Source: an uncultured Planctomycetota bacterium
GTDB taxonomy: Bacteria > Planctomycetota > Phycisphaerae > UBA1845 > UTPLA1
Reading direction: 5' to 3'
DNA length: 64,000 nt
NCBI GenBank assembly: GCA_900696465.1
Contig: CAADGE010000022.1
Coordinates: 281,112-345,111, forward strand
Numbering within the stretch: position 1 is the first letter of the stretch; the number at the start of each line of letters is the position of its first letter. Positions 1 to 8,635 of this stretch are shown here, in pieces. The notes under the pieces are model-generated. The model was not told the origin of the DNA, did not search any database, and saw only the letters and a program-made list of their open reading frames with translations. A program made the position numbers and the translations under genes.

Positions 1-441
1 ACCGGCGGTGGGGCATCGTTCCAGCTCGGACCGGGCGTCGACTCCAACCAGCAGGTCAACATTGGTGTCCAGTCGGTGGCGGCCTCGCGGCTGGGCAACG
101 CCGGCGTCGGATACCTCTCCGATATCGCCAGCGGCGGTCCGTCGAGTCTCGTCAAGGGCGAAGCGGCGCAGGCCTCACGCATCATCGCCGAAGCCATCCG
201 ACAGGTGTCCATGATTCGCGGACGCCTCGGCGCCTTCGAAAAGAACACCGTCGATACCAACGTCAACCAGCTCCAGATCACCCTGGAGAACCTGACAGCG
301 TCGGAATCCACCATCCGAGACCTCGACTTTGCACGCGAGACCAGCGAACTGACCCGCGCTCAGATTCTCATGAACGCGGGTACCAGCATCCTCGCGATCG
401 CCAACCAGACGCCGCAGACCGTCCTGTCGCTCTTGCGATAA
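1..441 (+). CDS. fliC: Flagellin, C-terminal part (5' end outside window)
   Basis: This is the last 146 codons of a flagellin, the exported subunit of the flagellar filament. The open frame runs back to base 1, so the start lies upstream. The visible part starts in the variable region (GASFQLGPGVDSNQQ, typical of flagellins) and continues into the conserved C-terminal D0/D1 coiled coil: an EAIRQVSMIRGRLGAFEKN segment, then ITLENLTASESTIRDLDFA and the terminal ILMNAGTSILAIANQ helix that ends in LLR. The heptad-like end is complete and carries no frameshift. A strong terminator follows within 40 bases, so this is the last gene of its transcript. Proteins that may modify flagellin (DUF115/Maf type) lie about 34 kb away in the same window. 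Confidence 0.93.
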   Translation, partial: TGGGASFQLGPGVDSNQQVNIGVQSVAASRLGNAGVGYLSDIASGGPSSLVKGEAAQASRIIAEAIRQVSMIRGRLGAFEKNTVDTNVNQLQITLENLTASESTIRDLDFARETSELTRAQILMNAGTSILAIANQTPQTVLSLLR

Positions 442-476
442 GCTCGCGGACAGGTCGAAGGGCGATGAACGAATCG

Positions 477-520
477 GGGCCCGGAGCCGCGTGAATCAGC
501 GGATTCCGGGCCCTTTCTTA
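477..520 (+). terminator. Rho-independent terminator after flagellin
   Basis: GGGCCCGGA (477-485) pairs perfectly with TCCGGGCCC (505-513), and an inner CCGC/GCGG stem (487-490 with 499-502) closes an eight-base loop. The T-rich tail TTTCTTATT follows at once. It sits 36 bases after the flagellin stop codon. Confidence 0.85.
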
Positions 521-823
521 TTCTGATCATCGGGGCCGGCCAGGTTCACCCCATCGCGGTTTTCTCCGTAAAAAGGAGCGTTTACAAGGGTACCAATGCC
601 GCTTTCTACTCGTTATAATCATTATCTGAGCCGATTGGATTCTTACCCGCCGACCACGTTCGTTAGTCCGATTGATGGTCATGATGATTCCGCCGGGCAG
701 CGTCAATGCCGCCCGGTAAAAACCGTCACCGTCCGCACGTCGATTACCGTGCCGCGACGACTTCAAGCGGTCTGACGTGATTCTCAGGTGGGGTTGAACT
801 TGGAAGTGAGGGAGGTCTTGCGG
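521..823 (+). promoter_or_regulatory. Intergenic leader with a possible -10 box
   Basis: No gene is visible between the flagellin terminator and the sugar dehydrogenase start. A perfect TATAAT lies at 614-619, but no good -35 box sits 16-18 bases upstream (the nearest, TTTACA at 581-586, is too far). If used, it would give a 5' leader of about 200 bases. The only other signal is the GGGAGG ribosome-binding site just before 824. Confidence 0.25.
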
Positions 824-2593
824 ATGAAAAGGATGATTCAGATTTCTACTTTCTCGAGTGCCGTCGTGCTGCTGTTGGTTCACGTCGTGCAGGCCCAGAC
901 GCCGCTGACGACCGTTCGGATCTATCCGCCGAATGCCAGCCCGACAGCACTGAACCGCCCGATCTTCGTGGCCTGCCCGCCGGGCGACAACACGCGGCTC
1001 TTCATTGTCGAGCAGCGCATCGGCAACTCGGTTCCCACCAACGCACAGGGTCGAATCCAGATTCTCAACATGGCCAATAACACCCTCCTTCCTACGCCCT
1101 TCCTCACCACGACTGGGCAGAACACCAGCAACGAAGAAGGACTGCTCGGCCTCGCCTTCCATCCCGACTTCTTTGCCGACGCGCCAAATCCCAACCGAGG
1201 CGCCTTTTTCATCTACATCACCCAGGGCGGCAACAATCACGTCCGTCGCTACACGACGACCGGTCAAGACCCCACGGCCAACACCGCGGACGCCGCCAGC
1301 ATGCAACTGGTCCTCACCATCAATCACCCGACCAATGCCAATCACAACGGTGGATGGATCGGCTTTGGTCCCGATGGCTATCTCTACGTCGCCACGGGCG
1401 ACGGCGGCTCTGGCTGCGATCCGAGCGGCAACGCCCAGAACATCAACTCGCTCCTCGGCAAGATGCTCCGGCTCGATGTCGCAGCCGACCAGGATCCGGG
1501 CAACACGACCGTCTGGGGTTATGTCAATCCGCCTTCGAATCCGTTTGTCGGCGTCGCCGGACTTGATGAAATCTATCACTACGGCCTTCGCAATCCCTGG
1601 CGCTGCAGCTTCGATCGCGCCAACGGGAATCTCTACATCGGTGATGTCGGTCAGAATGCCCGGGAAGAAGTGAGTCTCGCCCCGGCGGGCGTCGCCGGGA
1701 TCAACTTCGGTTGGCGCACCCGCGAGGGTTTCGTCTGCTCAAACGCACCTTCAAGTTTCTGCAGCAGCACGTGCAGCACCGTCGGGCTTATCAACCCGGT
1801 CTGGGATTATCCGTGGACAAGCGGCTCCGCAGTCACCGGCGGCTACGTCTATCGCGGTTCACTCATCCCCGATCTGAAAGGCCACTACTTCTTCGCCAAC
1901 TATATCCAGGCCACCGTCAGCGGTCTGTGGTCCTTCCGCTACACCGGCAGTTGCAACATGAGCACCGGTCAGTGCACCGCGGTCACCGCGGGCCAGGTCG
2001 TCAACCGTGCCTCGGAGCTGGTTCCCACCGGCCCGATCGGCGGACTGAACCTTGCCGGTCTCGTCTCCTTCGGTGAGGATGCCGAAGGCGAGCTTTACAT
2101 CGTCAAACACGTGCCGGGCGAAATATACAAGATCATCGTTAACTGCTCCGGCAGCTCGATCAACATCAATACTCATCCGCAGAGCCAGACCGTCTGCGAA
2201 GGGCAAAACGTCTCCTTCACCGTCGCTGCTACCGGCATGCGCGGCCTGTTCACCTACACTTGGCGAAAGGACGGCGATATCGTGGGTACGGACAGCGCGC
2301 TGCTCAGTCTGACCAACGTCACTTCGGATGATGCCGGCGATTACACCTGCACGATCACCGACCAGTGCAATCAGCAAACCAGCTTGACGGCGATTCTGAC
2401 CGTCGATCCGCTCCCGCTGGGCGATGTCAACGGTGATTGCAGCACGAACCTGCTCGACATCCCGCATTTTGTGAACGTCCTGATCGGCACCGAGACGAAC
2501 CCCGGCTTCATGGCCCGCGCCAATGTGGACGGACAGGGCGATGCCGACGGCATGGACATTCAGGTCTTCGTGGATCTGCTGCTCAACCCGTAA
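824..2593 (+). CDS. Secreted PQQ-type sugar dehydrogenase with Ig-like and dockerin-like tail
   Basis: This is probably a secreted glucose/sorbosone-type dehydrogenase of the six-bladed beta-propeller GSDH family, whose members oxidise sugars with PQQ. The ATG at 824 is chosen because GAGGGAGG precedes it and a clear signal peptide follows (MKRMIQISTFSS, then a hydrophobic run to VVQA). The propeller spans about residues 30-440 and shows the family signatures EGLLGLAFHPDF, NHNGGWIGFGPDGYLYVATG and GLRNPWRCSFD. An Ig-like domain follows (about 445-530: VCEGQNVSFTV, then DDAGDYTCTI), then a dockerin-like tail with GDVNGDC and a second short NVDGQGDADG Asp-rich loop. Substrate and true PQQ dependence are inferred from the family. 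A paralogue lies at 52997-54589. Confidence 0.85.
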   Translation: MKRMIQISTFSSAVVLLLVHVVQAQTPLTTVRIYPPNASPTALNRPIFVACPPGDNTRLFIVEQRIGNSVPTNAQGRIQILNMANNTLLPTPFLTTTGQNTSNEEGLLGLAFHPDFFADAPNPNRGAFFIYITQGGNNHVRRYTTTGQDPTANTADAASMQLVLTINHPTNANHNGGWIGFGPDGYLYVATGDGGSGCDPSGNAQNINSLLGKMLRLDVAADQDPGNTTVWGYVNPPSNPFVGVAGLDEIYHYGLRNPWRCSFDRANGNLYIGDVGQNAREEVSLAPAGVAGINFGWRTREGFVCSNAPSSFCSSTCSTVGLINPVWDYPWTSGSAVTGGYVYRGSLIPDLKGHYFFANYIQATVSGLWSFRYTGSCNMSTGQCTAVTAGQVVNRASELVPTGPIGGLNLAGLVSFGEDAEGELYIVKHVPGEIYKIIVNCSGSSININTHPQSQTVCEGQNVSFTVAATGMRGLFTYTWRKDGDIVGTDSALLSLTNVTSDDAGDYTCTITDQCNQQTSLTAILTVDPLPLGDVNGDCSTNLLDIPHFVNVLIGTETNPGFMARANVDGQGDADGMDIQVFVDLLLNP

Positions 2594-2656
2594 GCGCGAT
2601 TCAGGCAGCTTCTGGCAACCCGCGAGGCGGCGGAGTATCATCCCACCGCCTCTTTT

Positions 2657-4129
2657 ATGTGCAGCTCCACCCGACAAAACGCGACCATCGCACACCGTGT
2701 TCAGACTGATACACGCGATGCAGTACCATCTGCTGACTCGCTCGGCCAGGTGCCGACGCCACGGAGGGTGGCCGATTGGATGACCGCATGGGCCTGTGCA
2801 CATCGACCTCACCGCGTGTTGGAGCCGGCGATGGGCGAAGGCGTCTTCATTCACGCCTTGGAGTCCTTCTATCGCCGACGGCCCCGCTGGACGCGGCCGA
2901 GCATTCATGCCTGCGAGCTGGATCCCCGGCTGCCGGGGCGGCTCGATCGATCCGATCGGCGGTTGACCGTGCGCTGTCGCCGGGCGGATTTTCTTCGCGT
3001 GCGTTTCGGCCGGCCCTTCGATGCGGTGCTGGCCAACCCGCCCTACGTTCGCCACCACGAACTGAACTACGACGACGAGCTGCTCGGTGAGTTCGACCGG
3101 CTCGCCGGACGCCGCCTCAGCCGCATGATGAATCTCTACGGGTTGTTCATGCTGCGGATAGCTTCTCTCCTCGGGCCGCGCGGTCGCGCGGCGATCATCC
3201 TGCCTGCCGAATGGCTCAATGCCGATTTCGGCGTGCCGCTCAAGGCGTTTCTCCTCGAGCGCAATGTCCTCGACGGCATCGTACACTTCTCGCATCGGGT
3301 GATGATCTTTCCGACAGCGCTGACTACGGCAGCCATCCTGCTGCTGCGGCGCGGCCGCGCCCCGTGTGAGTCGATTCGGCTTTCCCGGGCGGAGGACGCC
3401 GGCTCGCTTTCGTCGAAGACGCTGCGAGATGCGCGCCGTGTACGCGCGGAAGATCTGTCGCCGACGCGCAAGTGGTCGCCGATCATAGAGTCGGATGCGC
3501 CGCTGCAAACGGCTCACCACCGGCTGGGTGAAGTGGCCGCCTGTTCGCGCGGCATTGCCACCGGGGCCAATGATTTCTTCGTGCTGCGACCTTCCAAGTG
3601 CCGCGAGCTCCGCCTTTCATCACGCGACGTGCGTCCGTGTATCAGCCGCGCTAGGCAGATCGAAGGACCTCGACTGACCGGGCAGGCGATGCGCAGGTTG
3701 ATCGCTTCTGACGAGCCGCTCTACCTGCTCTCACCGCGTCAGATGCTTAGTCCAGCAGTTCAGGCATATCTGGGTGAAGGACGCAGACGTGGGATCGATC
3801 GCCGCTACCTGCCTTCGCACCGGCCGGTCTGGTTTCGACCGGAAGAGCGAAAGCCGGCGCCGATCCTGATTGCCGTCTTTGCTCGGGGTGATTTTCGCGT
3901 CGTGCTCAACTCGGCGGGTGCGCTGAATCTGACGGCCTATCACGGAATCTACCCGCGAAACTCAACCGCCGCGGTCGTCAAATCCCTTCATGCCTATCTT
4001 TGTAGCCCCGAAGGGCAGCGGGCTCTTTCGGCCCAGCGGCGGATTTACGGCGGCGGTCTTTACAAGCTCGAGCCGCGCGATGTGGAGGCCGTGGAACTGC
4101 CTGAAGCGCTGTGGCGGAAGTTGAGCTGA
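2657..4129 (+). CDS. N6-adenine DNA methyltransferase (Eco57I/TaqI-like), apparently solitary
   Basis: This is a class I SAM-dependent DNA adenine methyltransferase. The SAM-binding motif I appears as VLEPAMGEGVF (about residues 54-64) after a QVPTPRRVADWM segment that matches the GQ-TP start of this family. The catalytic motif IV is NPPYVRHHE near residue 127. A target-recognition region follows, with IATGANDFFVL and a KPAPILIAVF core. No restriction endonuclease, specificity subunit or helicase is adjacent, so it looks like an orphan methyltransferase, or a type IIG-like enzyme without an obvious nuclease motif. The start is uncertain: ATG 2657 has no good ribosome-binding site, and GTG 2699 in the same frame is possible. 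Recognition sequence unknown. Confidence 0.85.
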   Translation: MCSSTRQNATIAHRVQTDTRDAVPSADSLGQVPTPRRVADWMTAWACAHRPHRVLEPAMGEGVFIHALESFYRRRPRWTRPSIHACELDPRLPGRLDRSDRRLTVRCRRADFLRVRFGRPFDAVLANPPYVRHHELNYDDELLGEFDRLAGRRLSRMMNLYGLFMLRIASLLGPRGRAAIILPAEWLNADFGVPLKAFLLERNVLDGIVHFSHRVMIFPTALTTAAILLLRRGRAPCESIRLSRAEDAGSLSSKTLRDARRVRAEDLSPTRKWSPIIESDAPLQTAHHRLGEVAACSRGIATGANDFFVLRPSKCRELRLSSRDVRPCISRARQIEGPRLTGQAMRRLIASDEPLYLLSPRQMLSPAVQAYLGEGRRRGIDRRYLPSHRPVWFRPEERKPAPILIAVFARGDFRVVLNSAGALNLTAYHGIYPRNSTAAVVKSLHAYLCSPEGQRALSAQRRIYGGGLYKLEPRDVEAVELPEALWRKLS

Positions 4130-4172
4130 TAGCAGAACCCGGCCTCAGGTCCCGTGTCCCAGGCCTTCTTCC

Positions 4173-5477
4173 TCACAGTGTTCCGAATTCAAGGTTCTTT
4201 CGAAATGATCGTGCGAAGATGCCGTGCAGGCGGGCAATGACGTAATTGCCGTAGTAGTAGAATGCCATGACGACGCCCCAGGCGACGAGCGCCAGCGCCA
4301 CCTGGATGATGTTGCCCTCCTTCGCCCCCGCCACCATGCTGCCGACTTGCGGGATGAACCATTCAAAGACGATCGCCAGAAATGCCGCCGCGAACATGAT
4401 GCCGTAAACACTCAGCAGAATCACAAGAAAAATATAGTGGACGTGTGTCCGGCCGATCGACTTGAAGACCCGCACCGGATTGATCGCCTGCACCACGGTT
4501 CCCAGCCCGAATCCGAGCAGGTTCATCGGCACGCCGATCGAAACGATGAACATCCCCACGCCGAAGGGCGTTCCCGCGTCCTTGATAATCTGCATCACAT
4601 CGCCCCGGCGAATATCCTCGAACAAATCGCCCGGATAGGTCAGGTACAGCAGAAGCGAACCGGCCACGATGTAATAACCCAGCAGCACGAGGTAGCCGAG
4701 CACGCTCTTACCCCAGCTTGCCGGGCTCCATCCGAGATTGGGTGGCGCATTGTTGCCGATGACGGTCGTGCGGATCACATCAAGGAAGACGTGCAGGGCG
4801 ACGGCCGAGTAGAAGACCACCTCCGCGGCGAAGATGGCTACGAGAATCCATTGCACACCACTGAGGTCGGCCTTCAACTGATCGTTGGGTACCAGCCCCA
4901 CGTTCCCCATTTCCATCACATTCGCCAGTCCCGTCAGCACCAGCACCGGCACCAGCGCCGCCGCGATCGCTATGCCCGCTGCCGTGCCCAGCGATGCCAG
5001 CGCCGGCACCGGGTACGCGATGGCATTGGCCAGCTCGCCGTAAAACATCGTCGCCCCGCCCGGTCCGCCTCGCGCCCGACCGATCTTCTCCCCCTTGATC
5101 AACGCCGGAATCGGCTGCCAGCAATGTGAACAGAGCATCTCCGCGTACGGGTCCTCCACTTTGGTTCGCTTCCGGCAGTTCGGACAGGTGCGAATCGTCG
5201 GGTCGCCGCGCTGTGCTTCGGCGGCTCGTTCGGCAGCCACCTGCTCCTGCGCAGCGGCGAGTTCCTGCTCATCCATCTCCGAGGCGGCGCGCTCCAGACT
5301 GGCCAGCCCTTCGAGATCGAGCTTCGCCGCATCAAGTCGCGCCCCCGTAGCCCCGCCGTCACCGGCCGGCCTGGGAACCGTAAAGGCGCGCTGACAGGCA
5401 GGGCAGCGAATCGCCTTCCCCGCGTACTTGTCGGGGATGTTGAGCTTTTGCTGACATCGGGGACAACGGAGTTTCAT
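4173..5477 (-). CDS. Zinc-ribbon membrane protein (MJ0042-type N-terminus)
   Basis: A 434-residue protein that begins with a CPRCQQKLNIPDKYAGK zinc ribbon closed by IRCPACQ, the MJ0042 type common at the N-terminus of planctomycete membrane proteins. A second CPNC/CSHC pair follows near residue 100 (RTCPNCRKRTKVEDPYAEML, then CSHCW). The C-terminal two-thirds hold several long hydrophobic segments, probably five or six membrane helices, including IAIAAALVPVLVLTGLA and a VILLSVYGIMFAAAFLAIVF stretch. The start is set at the ATG directly before the zinc ribbon rather than at 5516. It lies convergent to the methyltransferase gene. Function unknown; the layout suggests an integral membrane protein with a cytoplasmic zinc-binding head. 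Confidence 0.8.
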   Translation of the reverse strand: MKLRCPRCQQKLNIPDKYAGKAIRCPACQRAFTVPRPAGDGGATGARLDAAKLDLEGLASLERAASEMDEQELAAAQEQVAAERAAEAQRGDPTIRTCPNCRKRTKVEDPYAEMLCSHCWQPIPALIKGEKIGRARGGPGGATMFYGELANAIAYPVPALASLGTAAGIAIAAALVPVLVLTGLANVMEMGNVGLVPNDQLKADLSGVQWILVAIFAAEVVFYSAVALHVFLDVIRTTVIGNNAPPNLGWSPASWGKSVLGYLVLLGYYIVAGSLLLYLTYPGDLFEDIRRGDVMQIIKDAGTPFGVGMFIVSIGVPMNLLGFGLGTVVQAINPVRVFKSIGRTHVHYIFLVILLSVYGIMFAAAFLAIVFEWFIPQVGSMVAGAKEGNIIQVALALVAWGVVMAFYYYGNYVIARLHGIFARSFRKNLEFGTL

Positions 5478-5639
5478 GGAGGCAGTGATTGCTGAAGCCG
5501 ATGGATCGCAACCCATCGGATCCCATCCGATCGAACGAACCCATCCACCTTGGTTATGAGGTGAATCGTAGGCAATACAATGATGAAGGGCAAATGTGAA
5601 CGAATCGTGCCGGCGGGAGTACAGAAGTGTCGTAGCTCA

Positions 5640-5664
5640 GGGTGGTACGGGCGTCTCGCTCGCT
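5640..5664 (+). repeat. Interspersed palindromic repeat (copy 1)
   Basis: The bases GGGTGGTACGGGCGTCTCGC open this copy. It contains the near-palindrome GGGCGTCTCGCTCG and matches, inverted, the repeat at 31020-31050. It lies between two minus-strand genes, close to the end of the gene at 5688-7403. Confidence 0.6.
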
Positions 5665-5687
5665 TTTCTTGATGTAACGCCTGGTCG

Positions 5688-7403
5688 CTATGCCTTACCC
5701 ACCGCGAACGCCCCGCGGATTTCCGCGATGAGCTGCTCCACCTTGAACGGCTTGAACAGCACCGCGCTGAGCCCCTCCTTCTTCGCCCGTACGATGCTGT
5801 GATTCGGGTCATACCCGAAGCCGGTCATGAGAATTACAGCAATGTCCGGGTTGCCCTCCTTCGCCGCGGCATAGACTTCGTAACCGTTCTTGTGCGGCAT
5901 GCGAATATCGGCGAGGAGCAGATCGTACGGATGGTGCTGCAACTCCTCGATCGCCGCGGCCCCGTCGCAGGCCGTTTCCACGTCGGCCCCCGCCTTCCGC
6001 AGCACCCCGGCGATGGTCTCCCGGATCGTCTCTTCGTCATCGGCCACGAGAATGTGCTTGCCCTTGAGCAGCGGATCGACGGTCGTTCCAGTTCGTCGCC
6101 CCAGGATGCCGCCGCGCGGCCGGGCCACCTCGCGTACCTTTTCCTTGATCTCCGTCACATGGTCGCAGATCGCGCTGAGCCGATGCCGCAGATCGTCATT
6201 GCCGATGTATTCCTCCATCAGCGTCTGCGCCTCCGTGATGATGTCGTTCAGCGGTCCGGCGATCTCGCCGAGCACGTCCTCCGCCAGCCGGCCCGTCCAG
6301 TCGTTCCGCTCGACGATGAGCAGATCGAGGATGTTCAGCGCGATGGCGATGTAGCCCGCGAGGATCTCCGCGTACTGCCGATCCTCCTCGTTGAACGCCG
6401 CCTCCCGGTCTGACTCGATGTTGAACACACCGATGATCTTGTCGTGCAATCGCAGCGGAACCGTCAGCGAGCTTTTCGCCGATTCCAGACCGGGCAGATA
6501 ACGCGGGTCCTTCGATGTGTCGTGGCAGATGTAGCTGCGGCCCGTGGCGGCGACGTAGCCGCTGATCCCGTTGCCCTCCGGCGAGGCAATGATCTCGTAG
6601 TCCCGCGAGCGAGGAATCATCCCGTGTTGCAAAACAAAATCCAGCCGGTTGGTCTTCTTGTCGATGAGCAGCACCGCAAAATTGTCGAAATGCAGCAGGT
6701 CGTGCATGTAACGCAGGATCTTCTGTTCGAGAAGACTGATCCGCTCCTCGACGTTCATTCCCGCGGTCGTTTCCGCGTCGAGACGTACCAGCTCTCGTCC
6801 GGCAAGGTCAATCGCGTCGATCTTCTTCTGCAATCGCCGATTGTGCGTCACGTCCCAGACCACTGCGGCAATCTGCATGACCTCGCCGCGGGAGTTCAGC
6901 ACGGGCGTAATCGTGACTTCAAAGTGCTCGTCGCGCGGGCTGGTGATGCTGACACGCCGCGCCCGATGGTGCGCCGAGCGGCTTTGGCCGTTGTTAAAAC
7001 CGAAGGACGATTTCCCCTCGCTGCCGGAATCGGCTCCGCTCGTGCCGAACGTCTTCACGCAGATACCGCAGACCTGGGCGATCATATCTTCGGGATAGCT
7101 GCGCATCTTCGGATTGGCCCAGACCAGGCGACCTGAGGGGTGCACGATGCAGACCCCCTGGCCGATGTTCTCAAGGATCATGGCCGACTGCTGATTGACC
7201 GCGGCGCGCTCAAGCGCGAGAAAATCCCCCTGATCGCTGATGACCACGTCAAAGGCAGATTCCCGCATGGCCGCGAGCGCCTCGTCGAACGTCATGACGC
7301 TGTGAACGTTTGCCCCGATTTCGGCGAACTTCTGGACGATCTCGTGTGCCCGGCTGCCGGGACGGCCAAGGAGAAGTATTCGCGGCACAACGTTCGGGTC
7401 CAT
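5688..7403 (-). CDS. PAS-GAF-receiver signalling protein without a kinase domain
   Basis: A 571-residue cytoplasmic signalling protein. Residues 1-65 (RILLLGRPGSRAHEIVQKFA, then FDVVISDQGD) resemble the first half of a receiver domain. A PAS-like segment follows (ILENIGQGVCIVHPSGRLVW, about 75-190), then a GAF domain (about 215-360, with FDNFAVLLIDKKTNRL and FNIESDREAAFNEEDRQYAE). A short helical linker leads to a complete C-terminal receiver (about 449-571) with the acidic pair ADDEE, phospho-acceptor Asp in LLLADIRMP, the conserved Thr in LMTG and Lys in FKPF. No HATPase or output domain is visible, so the receiver at the C-terminus is presumably phosphorylated by another kinase. It has no adjacent partner gene. 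Confidence 0.85.
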   Translation of the reverse strand: MDPNVVPRILLLGRPGSRAHEIVQKFAEIGANVHSVMTFDEALAAMRESAFDVVISDQGDFLALERAAVNQQSAMILENIGQGVCIVHPSGRLVWANPKMRSYPEDMIAQVCGICVKTFGTSGADSGSEGKSSFGFNNGQSRSAHHRARRVSITSPRDEHFEVTITPVLNSRGEVMQIAAVVWDVTHNRRLQKKIDAIDLAGRELVRLDAETTAGMNVEERISLLEQKILRYMHDLLHFDNFAVLLIDKKTNRLDFVLQHGMIPRSRDYEIIASPEGNGISGYVAATGRSYICHDTSKDPRYLPGLESAKSSLTVPLRLHDKIIGVFNIESDREAAFNEEDRQYAEILAGYIAIALNILDLLIVERNDWTGRLAEDVLGEIAGPLNDIITEAQTLMEEYIGNDDLRHRLSAICDHVTEIKEKVREVARPRGGILGRRTGTTVDPLLKGKHILVADDEETIRETIAGVLRKAGADVETACDGAAAIEELQHHPYDLLLADIRMPHKNGYEVYAAAKEGNPDIAVILMTGFGYDPNHSIVRAKKEGLSAVLFKPFKVEQLIAEIRGAFAVGKA

Positions 7404-7436
7404 TGTCAGTTCCCTGCTGTCAGATATTGAAGGTCT

Positions 7437-7593
7437 CCGCGCGAGAGGGACCGCGGCGTCGAAGCCGGGCTGTACGCGGTTGATGTTGCGGCATGTCGTG
7501 GCCTGCCATCGGTGGTAACGAACCCCCCTAGTAATCGGCTAAAACATTTTAGCGGCTTGGGCCTCTTTGGACAAAGGTCCGAAGGGGCTTTTT
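7437..7593 (+). ncRNA. Candidate intergenic plus-strand RNA
   Basis: Both flanking genes are on the minus strand, yet this gap carries a strong plus-strand terminator (7561-7593). A possible promoter TTGTCA (7403-7408), 16 bases, TATTGA (7425-7430) lies upstream on the same strand and would start a transcript of about 155 bases. The interval also contains the inverted repeat GCTAAAACATTTTAGC (7538-7553). No known RNA family is recognised, and the promoter is weak evidence. Confidence 0.25.
7561..7593 (+). terminator. Orphan plus-strand rho-independent terminator
   Basis: GCCTCTTTGGAC (7561-7572) pairs with GTCCGAAGGGGC (7577-7588) over 12 base pairs including two wobbles, with an AAAG loop and a TTTTT tail at 7589-7593. 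Read on the minus strand there is no T-run directly after the stem, so it works best for a plus-strand transcript, although no plus-strand gene precedes it. Confidence 0.65.
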
Positions 7594-7654
7594 CAGACGC
7601 GCCGCGGCCGGTTTGGGCGGAAAACGTGCATTTTCATGCGCCGGCCCGCGACGA

Positions 7655-8545
7655 TCAGCCATCCGCGATCAGGGTGCTGGCTCGCTCCGGGGCGTCCGGG
7701 TCGGAGATCGGCCGGCTCGGCCATGAATTGAACTCGATCACAAGTGGTGCGAGATAGTGTTTCACAAAGTTGCGATCGGACCAGCCCATGTGATCGCCGA
7801 TGTGACCATAACGCTGCATGGTCGGTCGCCATTCCACCTGGTGGAGCTTGCGATAGAGGTCTCGCTCGGATGGATCAGAGGTCGTCGGGCGGCGAAAGCC
7901 CACGGCACCGGCGGCCATGGTGTGCTGGCGATCGATCGTTCCTGCGACACTGGTTCCGACGCCGAGCAGCGCCGCGTCGAGCTTCGAGTAATAATTGAAA
8001 ATGCCGCCGCTCACGTTTCGAAGTGCCGGACGCAGGTCGTAGTCCGGGCTCAATGCCGCCGCCAGCAGGATGAGTGTTGTGATGCGTTCATTCTCCGGCA
8101 TCATCTCTGCGGCCATGACGGCAATCCCGGCGCCGCCTGAGTGACCGATCAGGTGGACGGCACGCGAGGGGTTCGCTCGGCGATACTCCAGGATGTAATC
8201 TCGCAGTGAAGCAGCCATCGCTCGGTTGCGCTCGTAGTGAGCAAGGTTGATAAGCATGCCGCCGGGGATGCGCGTTCCCCAGTCGTAAATCTGTACGGAG
8301 TTTCGGACGCCGCCATCAGCCAGACCGCGGGCAAGGTTGTAATTCCACGGGCTGGGGCCTTCGATGCCCGGCAGGATGATGACGAGGCCGTTGTCGCGGC
8401 GCTGCGGTGTGTCGAGGTCTGCCAGCGAGCAGCCGACTCCGGACTGCAGCAGCCCGATCATGGCAAGGAGGGATGGCCGAAGCATGCGGCGATGAGGCGG
8501 GAACTTCGGGCGAGACGATCTGCGCTGGGAGCGGTTTGTGTTCAT
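7655..8545 (-). CDS. Lipoprotein alpha/beta hydrolase
   Basis: A 296-residue predicted serine hydrolase of the alpha/beta fold. An N-terminal export signal with a lipobox-like end (LLQSGVGCS, Cys near residue 39) suggests anchoring in the envelope. The nucleophile elbow GHSGGAG is at residues 134-140 (Ser136), after the core strand LVIILPGIEG with its oxyanion-type turn. A candidate acid lies in the later part, and the late His in RYGHIGDHMGW could be the catalytic His. The start is placed at ATG 8545; ATG 8485 would give a shorter, cleaner signal peptide. Substrate unknown; lipase or esterase activity is an inference from the fold. Confidence 0.75.
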   Translation of the reverse strand: MNTNRSQRRSSRPKFPPHRRMLRPSLLAMIGLLQSGVGCSLADLDTPQRRDNGLVIILPGIEGPSPWNYNLARGLADGGVRNSVQIYDWGTRIPGGMLINLAHYERNRAMAASLRDYILEYRRANPSRAVHLIGHSGGAGIAVMAAEMMPENERITTLILLAAALSPDYDLRPALRNVSGGIFNYYSKLDAALLGVGTSVAGTIDRQHTMAAGAVGFRRPTTSDPSERDLYRKLHQVEWRPTMQRYGHIGDHMGWSDRNFVKHYLAPLVIEFNSWPSRPISDPDAPERASTLIADG

Positions 8546-8635
8546 ATTAGTAGATATCGGGAAAAGCGAGGAAGAAAGCCGCGATTCCGCGGGTGGATCG
8601 GCAGGCCGAACCGTCGGCAGCAATGGGAGCCGATC

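Noticed and set aside
527..1579. Long minus-strand frame opposite the sugar dehydrogenase
   Set aside because: It is a shadow of the plus-strand gene in GC-rich DNA, rich in Arg/Gly/Ala and without domain signals.
1859..3520. 553-codon minus-strand frame opposite the dehydrogenase end and the methyltransferase
   Set aside because: It crosses two well-supported plus-strand genes and has no recognisable motif.
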